Below, in pieces: positions 8,001 through 12,653 of a stretch of DNA of 12,653 nt (position 1 is its first letter; each line of letters starts with the position of its first letter). The translations under genes were made by a program, and so were the position numbers. The notes under the pieces are model-generated. The model did not search any database and had not been told where the DNA came from. It saw only the letters and a list, made by a program, of their open reading frames with translations. Source of the DNA: Hydrogenedens sp964549105 (GTDB taxonomy: Bacteria; Hydrogenedentota; Hydrogenedentia; Hydrogenedentales; Hydrogenedentaceae). Location of the stretch: the NCBI GenBank assembly GCA_964549105.1, contig CAZJTZ010000048.1, positions 1 to 12,653 of the forward strand, read 5' to 3'.

Positions 8001-8641
8001 ATAATGATTTATTGCGAACCTTATGGCTTATAGCCGTTGTGCTTATATTAGGCTTCTGGTTAAACATTCAGTATGGGACATATTCCGTAGTTCAGTTATT
8101 TTCTATAGACACACTACCAATAACATTTTCTATTTCTTTAATACTTACAGTAGGCATTCCTCTATTAGTCCTTATCAATGGAAATATCTATTGTGGATAC
8201 TTATGTCCTTTCGGTGCTCTGTCTGAACTTATCAGCAAGATTGAATATATAAATAAACGCCTTGTCCCTACTCGCCAGGCCTGGTATACCTCACGACAAT
8301 TTAAATATCTTATTCTTTTCCTGTTCTTGTTGACTTACTTCATAACACGAGAATTAAAAATAGTTAGTATTGACCCGCTTCTTACATTTTTCAATTTAGA
8401 CTTTACAAATTTAGCCACAATCTTTGGAATTTGTGTTCTACTGGTAAGCCTTTTATATAAACGATTCTGGTGTCGAGTACTATGTCCCACAGGTGCTTTT
8501 TTAAGTTTAATACAGTCATTGCGATTATTCTCTTTCTTCTGGCAAAGGACTTTACCTGCTCGCTGTGATTTAGGAATTTCCAGACCTGAGGAAATAGATT
8601 GTATCCAATGTAATCGGTGCTATAAACATGAAAAAAAGTGA
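5084..8641 (+). CDS. Membrane fusion: spermidine-synthase-like, FMN-binding and NapH-type 4Fe-4S domains
   Basis: A 1185-residue polytopic membrane protein in three parts. Residues 1-780 resemble fused MFS/spermidine-synthase proteins: a hydrophobic block (5-217, with YAYEALGAVLGGLI), a Rossmann-like soluble part (about 230-510, with NRYLTDTFF and ISTDNNYLGFLYS), and a second hydrophobic block (535-780). The SAM-site glycines read GEP at 293-295, and the usual catalytic Asp region reads VYTGNP, so it is probably not an aminopropyltransferase. Residues about 790-935 are an FMN_bind domain with GYAGEIDLAVKV, ETP and the ApbE flavinylation motif D905SVSGAT911, where T911 would carry covalent FMN. 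Residues 955-1185 are a NapH/NosR-like domain with C1037xxxC1041P, C1130xxxC1134P and C1161...C1173xxC1176xxC1179. The last run stops without the usual final CxxxCP. Its start overlaps the Memo-AMMECR1 stop by one base. An electron-transfer role across the membrane is inferred. Confidence 0.88.
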   Translation: MKKKIIILISLGCFSITAQSLFIRDYLHCLEENELTLGIFYLFWFLWIIPGTLAGRYLRNWSKYLPITSLFYIPAWLWGHFLIRNARYLADIPVYEIFNLNKIFLFSIIAPAGISFCTGFLFTQSNLWWESDDKETNRTNPPNTVRSIYAYEALGAVLGGLITSISIYLGFSHWIPLSLAIWLLVTSSILFINYRLPKQALPIIFLPLFIGAGFLLDRWENKTFWERLIENGDYQGKIITQQGEYLYGQKENQLTLLRNLKPALSFPNPDYGLRLLSTFLSQKNDAKSMLLIGEPFIYTFTYLLKINEVQNITWIPFDFDLSAKIFQLLPENELPNRDKLITPRVEPRSFLHNSNQKFDMILVYTGNPLAITANRYLTDTFFNLIKEHLSDKGIAGIRISGGENFLGGEIATLGASTFFTFQKTLGITAIKPGEETWLFGSATYPLSEHVPTLERRLSAFTQPITELKPTLVRDLYPPDRIVFQKNRYDEVKKNTSEKYLISTDNNYLGFLYSILFYLWKQGYSDILNKTMMIKRILIFLTVISPLIFIIARGIYKQKSIRKGTQKQLLTTPDICFAIFLIGMVGMGISLLLLILFQYNYGSLSTFVGLFSSMFMLGLSISPLLFNTLIKNRQNKISILLLLLLPLISICYTFALFNFLQISFYTFLVIFFLWGFTLGFTLSWFLEIPKTETDTSKLAVYLEGYDNAGAGLGAFIFPMLLLPFLGLQNSAIIIIFYLFLTLLFVPLLTKIPVHKSVLWGRQIGYTLFPMLLLCFGTTEIYYRSTIPLPKDKFTEIAQKLAKDSTITPETKISKDGKQIRFYAVHSKNENGEEKISYIFSTASLFKVIGYAGEIDLAVKVSSEGNIEDLKVIQSNETPNYLSLVESYFFLYKGKNIYQPDTFAGIDSVSGATTTADAIKRAVQFAGKEFAKIIQGAESSAGDIQKFTNQTQKSKNSIYIFLIFILGAIIIRFYHNDLLRTLWLIAVVLILGFWLNIQYGTYSVVQLFSIDTLPITFSISLILTVGIPLLVLINGNIYCGYLCPFGALSELISKIEYINKRLVPTRQAWYTSRQFKYLILFLFLLTYFITRELKIVSIDPLLTFFNLDFTNLATIFGICVLLVSLLYKRFWCRVLCPTGAFLSLIQSLRLFSFFWQRTLPARCDLGISRPEEIDCIQCNRCYKHEKK

Positions 8642-8945
8642 TTACATATTTTTAACTATATCTACTATTTTTGCAATTGTCTTTACCGTCAACCTTATAT
8701 TTCAAGTCTTACCTGAAAAACAAGCCATCGAAACTTCTTCTCTCGGAGTAGAAGAATCACTCCCGAAACCAACCGGTTTAACCACAAACATTGATAAAAT
8801 CAAAAGCATGATGCAGAACAAAACACTTTCAGACAAAGAAGCCCTCTTTTACAAACAACTATACAGCGGAGATGAACAGAATAAAGAGCAACCCCAAGAG
8901 CATAAACAGATACGTAGACGCTGGCGAGGTGGAAGAAGTAAATAA
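8628..8945 (+). CDS. Small single-span membrane protein of unknown function
   Basis: A 105-residue protein overlapping the end of the FMN/Fe-S fusion gene by 14 bases in the +1 frame, so it is probably translated by coupling. Residues 7-28 form one membrane span near the N-terminus. A Ser/Pro/Thr-rich linker follows, then a short, probably helical segment (NIDKIKSMMQNKTLSDKEALFYKQLY) and a strongly basic tail (RRRWRGGR). There are no cysteines, so it does not supply the Fe-S ligand missing from the preceding protein. I recognise no family. Its position makes it a likely small subunit or assembly partner of the redox membrane protein. An A7 run at the junction (8631-8637) means a one-base change would fuse the two proteins. 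Confidence 0.72.
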   Translation: MKKSDYIFLTISTIFAIVFTVNLIFQVLPEKQAIETSSLGVEESLPKPTGLTTNIDKIKSMMQNKTLSDKEALFYKQLYSGDEQNKEQPQEHKQIRRRWRGGRSK

Positions 8946-8991
8946 TCCATAATTGTAATAATCTTAAAAAATACAATTAACACACTCAGTT

Positions 8992-9020
8992 TTGTTAACA
9001 TATATTTTATATTTTAATAC
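8992..9020 (+). promoter_or_regulatory. Candidate promoter of the acyl-CoA synthetase gene
   Basis: TTGTTA (8992-8997) and TAATAC (9015-9020) are separated by exactly 17 bases in the 97-base gap before the gene at 9043. The predicted start near 9027 leaves a very short leader that begins within the GGTGAGGG ribosome binding site (9026-9033). A slightly upstream start is therefore also possible. The AT-rich context lowers confidence. Confidence 0.45.
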
Positions 9021-9042
9021 TAATTGGTGAGGGTTTTTTAAG

Positions 9043-11217
9043 ATGAACAAAGAGCAAACGGATATTTTAACTGAAGTAAAGTCTTTACATTTAGCAAATA
9101 AATATAATATACCTGTTGCCGATTTTCGTGTGTGTGAGAATTTTAATGATGCTATTACCTATTCAAAGGAATTAAATTTCCCATTGACCGTAAAAGGGGT
9201 AGTAGAAGGGGTTTCACATAAAAGCGACCTGGGACTGGTAAATACGAACATAAAATCTGAAGAAGCGTTTATAAAGGCAATCGAGGATATACAAAACAAA
9301 TCGCAGGGTCTTCCCTTATTAGGATTTTTATTACAAAGTCATATTTTAGGAAAACGAGAAATTATAGTAGGTGGCATGAAACATGATGATTATGGGATAT
9401 GCGTGTATATAGGGTTAGGTGGTGTTCTTGTTGAAGCCATAGAAGATGTGTCTTTCCGCAGTATGCCTATAAGCAAAGTGGATTTGCAAGAGATGATTAA
9501 TGAGTTAAAATGTCGGAAAATGTTTGGTGCATTTCGAGGAGAACCTCCTGTTGATATGGAGGTGCTGTTTCAAACGATAAAAGCCATAGAGAATCTTCTG
9601 TCAAATGAATCTGAAATATCTCATTTTGAATTAAACCCTCTTCTTATCCAGGGAGAAACTCCTATTGCGGTAGATGCTTTAGCAATTACTAACCATCATC
9701 CTACTTACGATACAAAAGAAGAAGAAACTATCATATTCAATTTTGACCGTTTTCTAAAATTATTTGAGCCTAAAAGTATCGTCTTTGTCGGCATTACAAA
9801 TTCTCAATTAAAATGGGGTTTTCGTATTCCTTTCAATACTCTGGAAGGAGGATATAAAGGGAAAATCTATGGCGTGAATCCAAAACGAACAGAAGTTCTG
9901 GATATTCCTTGTTATTCTTCTATTATGGAATTGCCCGAAACAGTAGATTTAGCAGTGATTATTGTTCCCCCACCTGCGGTATATTCCTGTGTGCAAGATT
10001 GTGCGGCGAAAGGTATTAAAACGGTTCTGGTCATAACTGCTGGTTTTGGTGAATTAAATGATGATAAGGCAAAAACGGCGCAGGATGGACTAAAACAACT
10101 TGCAATGAAGCATGGATTATATCTGATAGGTCCGAATTGTGCAGGCGTAATTAGTCCAGACCCTATGGCTTTATGTTGCACCATGTTTGGTGGATTTCCA
10201 GAGGCAGGCAAATTAAGCATTCTCTCGCAAAGCGGCAACATTGGTGAAACGGCAATCTGTTGGGCTAAGGAGCACAAATTGGGTATTGCCAGATTTATTA
10301 GCACTGGCAACGAAGCCGTTATTAAAAACTCACATTACTTAAAATTCTTAGGCTCTGACCCTAAAACAAAAGTTATATACTCTTATATAGAGAATGCAAA
10401 AGGTATCCGAAATTTCTATAGTGAATTAAAGGAAGTTTCTAAGAAGAAACCTGTTATAGTCATGAAAGGAGGCAGAACGCAGGAGGGTTCTCGTGCTGCT
10501 TCATCTCATACTGGCGCTCTGGCAACTGACTATCGTTTGTTCAAAGGAATTTGTGTCCAGAACGGTGGAATACTCGTAGAAGATGTATACGAAGCCATAG
10601 AAACATCTCATCTGCTTGCCAATCTTCCTCTGCCCAGAGGTAGAAATACAGGTATTTTGTCGCAAGGAGGTGGTTGGGGAGTTATCTGTGCTGATGCTTG
10701 CGCTACTGCTGGACTTAATATCGTTCAACTGTCAGAAACAACACTGCAAAAGTTAGACAAGGTTATGCCAGAATGGTGGAATCGAATAAACCCTGTTGAT
10801 ATGGTTGCAGGAACCGATGTTAACCTGTTCAGAAACGCATTAGAAATTTTGGTTCAGGACGAATCAATTGACCTGCTAATCGTCTTGGGTATAGGTTATG
10901 TTTCTAATGCAAACTTACAGTTTCAATATTCAGACCGTGCTCGTTCATTAGGCATAGACAAACTTGCTGAAATAGGAACCAGTATAGAATTAAGAGATGT
11001 TGAAGAAATTGCTAATTTTATTGACACATATAAAAAGCCTATTTTCCTTGCGTCAGATATTAAAATGTCATCGCAACACAAAAATCCAAATCCTATATTC
11101 ACAAAATTAGAAGATTTAAATATCTATGTATTCCCTAATCCTCTCACTATGGCAGGTGTTATAGCCAACCTTTGCCGATATAGTGAATACCTTCAACAAC
11201 TCCCCCGCAAATTTTAA
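9043..11217 (+). CDS. Acyl-CoA (acetate-CoA) synthetase, ADP-forming, fused beta-alpha subunits
   Basis: A 724-residue enzyme of the NDP-forming acyl-CoA synthetase family. It interconverts an acyl-CoA, ADP and phosphate with the free acid, CoA and ATP, which gives substrate-level ATP in fermentation. The ATP-grasp (beta) part comes first, at residues 1-225. It has the loop histidine H59 in VSHKSDLG, then GMKHDDYG and the Mg/ATP segment ELNPL. The CoA-binding Rossmann domain follows (235-340, FEPKSIVFVG), and then the succinyl-CoA-synthetase-like flavodoxin domains with GPNCAG (363-368), SQSGNIGE and STGNEA. H489 in SSHTGAL aligns with the phosphohistidine of SucD. All catalytic landmarks look intact. 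GGTGAGGG precedes the ATG. The gene has its own promoter candidate and no clear link to the redox operon upstream. Acyl specificity cannot be read from sequence. Confidence 0.93.
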   Translation: MNKEQTDILTEVKSLHLANKYNIPVADFRVCENFNDAITYSKELNFPLTVKGVVEGVSHKSDLGLVNTNIKSEEAFIKAIEDIQNKSQGLPLLGFLLQSHILGKREIIVGGMKHDDYGICVYIGLGGVLVEAIEDVSFRSMPISKVDLQEMINELKCRKMFGAFRGEPPVDMEVLFQTIKAIENLLSNESEISHFELNPLLIQGETPIAVDALAITNHHPTYDTKEEETIIFNFDRFLKLFEPKSIVFVGITNSQLKWGFRIPFNTLEGGYKGKIYGVNPKRTEVLDIPCYSSIMELPETVDLAVIIVPPPAVYSCVQDCAAKGIKTVLVITAGFGELNDDKAKTAQDGLKQLAMKHGLYLIGPNCAGVISPDPMALCCTMFGGFPEAGKLSILSQSGNIGETAICWAKEHKLGIARFISTGNEAVIKNSHYLKFLGSDPKTKVIYSYIENAKGIRNFYSELKEVSKKKPVIVMKGGRTQEGSRAASSHTGALATDYRLFKGICVQNGGILVEDVYEAIETSHLLANLPLPRGRNTGILSQGGGWGVICADACATAGLNIVQLSETTLQKLDKVMPEWWNRINPVDMVAGTDVNLFRNALEILVQDESIDLLIVLGIGYVSNANLQFQYSDRARSLGIDKLAEIGTSIELRDVEEIANFIDTYKKPIFLASDIKMSSQHKNPNPIFTKLEDLNIYVFPNPLTMAGVIANLCRYSEYLQQLPRKF

Positions 11218-11487
11218 CATTTAATTTTTACTTGTTGTGACATCTAGAAAATTAGGTTATTTAAATTTCTTTTATTGAAGTGATGATTTTATTTTAAACC
11301 ATTATTTTTTGTATTAAAAAGTGTTTAAATAGATACTCTTTATATTTACATTTTCTTTTTTATGTTGTGATATTTATAATTTGACAATTTTTCAACAGTA
11401 TCATTTTGCTGTCTTTCCTCACCCCTGTGTCATTCCGAGGGAGGTGAAAAATCTTTCTCTTATTTTTTTATTAGACAGCGAATTCTA
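11218..11487. other. Convergent intergenic region
   Basis: 270 AT-rich bases between the 3' ends of two converging genes. I see no credible ORF, no RNA gene and no convincing intrinsic terminator; the best hairpins have only 4-5 weak pairs. The only distinct element is the REP-like sequence at 11428-11460, which is GC-richer than its surroundings. Confidence 0.6.
11428..11460. repeat. REP-like dispersed element (single copy in the window)
   Basis: It begins TGTCATTCCGAGG and continues GAGGTGAAAAATC before a TTTCTCT end. I recall that sequences of the form GTCATT(C/G)CGAG...AATCT occur as dispersed intergenic repeats in many unrelated bacterial genomes. Here it lies in a convergent intergenic gap, a common place for them, and its composition differs from the flanks. 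With one copy in view, repetition itself cannot be shown. Confidence 0.45.
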
Positions 11488-12653
11488 TTATTCTGTTCCG
11501 GGGCAATAGCCATCCTCGCCGATACCGGGACATGGATAATAGCCGCCCATGTTAAAGAATTGTATCAGCCTTAATAATTCACCTAAATCAATTGTCCAAT
11601 CTTGCTCGTCATAGTCAGAGGCATGTGGAGCGCATGTCTTATCTCCGTCATAACCACCAGCATAACCGTCCTCTGTTCCCGCTTCGCAGTGATAGCCACC
11701 CATATTAAAGAATTGTATTACTCGTAGCAGTTCACCCAAATCTATCATTCCATTTTTATTCTGGTCAGCACTATGCCATAGAATTTCTCCTTCTATAATG
11801 CCCTCTGCTGTCCCTTCGGTTGAACCTTCTATAACACCTTCAACGATACCTTCAATTATCCCTTCAAGTGTTCCTTCTCCCTCTATTGTTCCTTCTGGAA
11901 TACCTTCAATAACTCCTTCACCTTCAACAATACCTTCGCCTTCTGTTGACCCTTCTACTATGCCTTCCACTGCACCTTCTATAATGCCCTCTGCTGTCCC
12001 TTCGGTTGAACCTTCTATAACACCTTCAACGATACCTTCAATTATCCCTTCAAGTGTTCCTTCTCCCTCTATTGTTCCTTCTGGAATACCTTCAATAACT
12101 CCTTCACCTTCAACAATACCTTCGCCTTCTGTTGACCCTTCTACTATGCCTTCACCTTCAATTATTCCCTCGGTTCCACATTCTACAATAACTTCACGAA
12201 TCTGTTGTGCTGAATTTCCGTTTTCGTCTTCTGCATAATAAATGACTTGATATGTTCCTGATAAAGATGTATCTACATTGTTGAATATTAACTCTATAAC
12301 TATTTCGCTATCGCAGGTATCTGTTGCTGCCGCACCAGGGTCGGTGAAACTCGTATGACATTCTACGGTCATCGGATTATCACCAAATATCGTAATCTCG
12401 GGCGCTACTGTGTCTACTACATATACTGTGCGAACTAATTCTGAACTATTTCCAGTCGTATCTTCTGCCATATAGGTTATTTGATATGTGCCTATTGCAT
12501 TTATATCTACACTCCCACTGACTTCTACGGACAATGCCCCTTCACAGGTATCTGTTGCTGCCGCACCAGGGTCGGTGAAACTCGTATGACATTCTACGGT
12601 CATCGGATTATCACCAAATATCGTAATCTCGGGCGCTACTGTGTCTACTACAT
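11488..12653 (-). CDS. Surface protein with Ig-like repeats, EG-rich region and dockerin-like C-terminus (5' end missing)
   Basis: The C-terminal 387 residues of a larger secreted protein; the frame stays open to the right edge. In protein order, two Ig-like units of the HYR/DUF5011 type come first, each with DTVAPEITIFGDNPMTVEC, TSFTDPGAA and a closing GTYQ(I/V)xYxAEDxxGNS. The first unit is cut by the edge. About 130 residues of low-complexity EG-type repeats follow (nt 12175-11790), with a stop-free run of EGIIEG, EGSTEG and EGEG. The C-terminus holds two calcium-binding dockerin-like segments: DQNKNGMIDLGELLRVIQFF, then ...DWTIDLGELLRLIQFFNMGG, with paired cysteines nearby. This C-terminal pair recurs in large extracellular proteins of Hydrogenedentota/Lentisphaerota-like bacteria as I recall, and may serve anchoring or sorting. 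The EG region is very acidic. Role and partner are unknown. Confidence 0.88.
   Translation of the reverse strand, partial: VVDTVAPEITIFGDNPMTVECHTSFTDPGAAATDTCEGALSVEVSGSVDINAIGTYQITYMAEDTTGNSSELVRTVYVVDTVAPEITIFGDNPMTVECHTSFTDPGAAATDTCDSEIVIELIFNNVDTSLSGTYQVIYYAEDENGNSAQQIREVIVECGTEGIIEGEGIVEGSTEGEGIVEGEGVIEGIPEGTIEGEGTLEGIIEGIVEGVIEGSTEGTAEGIIEGAVEGIVEGSTEGEGIVEGEGVIEGIPEGTIEGEGTLEGIIEGIVEGVIEGSTEGTAEGIIEGEILWHSADQNKNGMIDLGELLRVIQFFNMGGYHCEAGTEDGYAGGYDGDKTCAPHASDYDEQDWTIDLGELLRLIQFFNMGGYYPCPGIGEDGYCPGTE
11789..11967 (-). repeat. Exact direct repeat, copy 1 (EG region)
   Basis: 179 bases identical to 11975-12153, with a period of 186 bases (62 codons, in frame). It encodes the block from STEGEGIVEG to TAEGIIEG. 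The first mismatches are at 11788/11974 and just after 11967/12153. Confidence 0.95.
11975..12153 (-). repeat. Exact direct repeat, copy 2 (EG region)
   Basis: Second copy of the 179-base identical unit at 11789-11967. Complete nucleotide identity, including synonymous positions, points to recent duplication or ongoing recombination rather than selection on the protein alone. Confidence 0.95.
12314..12422 (-). repeat. Exact direct repeat, copy 1 (Ig-like units)
   Basis: 109 bases identical to 12545-12653, with a period of 231 bases (77 codons), which is the length of one Ig-like unit. It covers the VVDTVAPEITIFGDNPMTVE to GAAATDTC part of the unit. The rest of the unit (EGALSVEVSG... against DSEIVIELIF...) has diverged. 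Confidence 0.95.
12545..12653 (-). repeat. Exact direct repeat, copy 2 (Ig-like units)
   Basis: The same 109 bases as 12314-12422. Identity holds up to the window edge, so the true repeat is probably longer, and more units may follow outside the window. Confidence 0.93.

Noticed and set aside
8630..8645. A AAA AAG heptamer as a programmed -1 frameshift site at the end of the redox fusion gene
   Set aside because: A -1 shift would add only five residues (VITYF) before a stop and does not lead into the next gene, which is in the +1 frame.
9912..10310. A 132-codon minus-strand ORF inside the acyl-CoA synthetase gene
   Set aside because: It lies wholly opposite conserved catalytic motifs (GPNCAG, SQSG) and has no recognisable protein features.
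11320..11425. Weak hairpins (AGTGT/ATACT and ACAG/CTGT) as terminators for the converging genes
   Set aside because: Stems are only 4-5 pairs, AT-rich and not followed directly by a clean T-tract.
11789..12153. Repeated units suggesting a CRISPR array or minisatellite RNA element
   Set aside because: The repeats are in-frame protein-coding duplications with no unique spacers between conserved short repeats.
11798..12238. A 146-codon plus-strand ORF encoding a Pro/Ser-rich repeat protein
   Set aside because: It is the antisense of the EG-repeat codons. The minus-strand frame has recognisable domains on both sides, continues to the window edge and ends in a dockerin-like module.

Overview
The window is AT-rich (roughly 37% GC by eye) and carries four gene groups. 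The best clue to the host is the minus-strand surface protein at the right end. It combines Ig-like units, long EG-rich (Glu-Gly) repeats and a C-terminal pair of dockerin-like segments containing ELLR(V/L)IQFFNMGGY. I associate that combination with Candidatus Hydrogenedentota, Lentisphaerota and related uncultured Gram-negative lineages. This is an inference from recalled families, not a placement. The RND efflux genes and a candidate lipoprotein fit a two-membrane cell.

Left part, minus strand (1-2074): an operon of a MarR-family regulator, an RND periplasmic adaptor and the first 82 codons of an RND inner-membrane permease. The genes are joined by ATGA stop/start overlaps and follow a strong promoter match (TTGACA, 17 bases, TAAAAT). 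A 267-base AT-rich divergent region separates this operon from the plus-strand genes. It holds an extended -10 promoter and a perfect 6-bp-arm palindrome.

Centre, plus strand (2342-8945): the most interesting part. It encodes AmrS, the radical SAM enzyme of the AmmeMemoRadiSam system. Next is a single polypeptide fusing Memo (protein B) and AMMECR1 (protein A) behind an apparent lipoprotein signal. Overlapping that by one base is a 1185-residue membrane protein joining a spermidine-synthase-like membrane module with a degraded active site, an FMN-binding domain with the DxxSGAT flavinylation motif, and a NapH/NosR-type 4Fe-4S membrane domain. A 105-residue single-span membrane protein overlaps its end by 14 bases. 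A marginal small ORF lies between AmrS and the Memo-AMMECR1 gene. Together these suggest a membrane redox chain moving electrons from cytoplasmic Fe-S clusters to an extracytoplasmic covalent flavin, and possibly on to an exported metal-binding Memo-AMMECR1 lipoprotein. The Memo/AMMECR1/AmrS trio is a known but functionally unresolved association. Its export and its coupling to this fusion are what look new here.

Right part: a separately promoted ADP-forming acyl-CoA synthetase (9043-11217, plus strand), then a 270-base convergent intergenic region with one likely REP-like dispersed repeat. Last is the 3' part of the surface protein (minus strand, running off the right edge), which contains two exact internal DNA duplications. 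No tRNA, rRNA, CRISPR array, transposase or integrase was seen.
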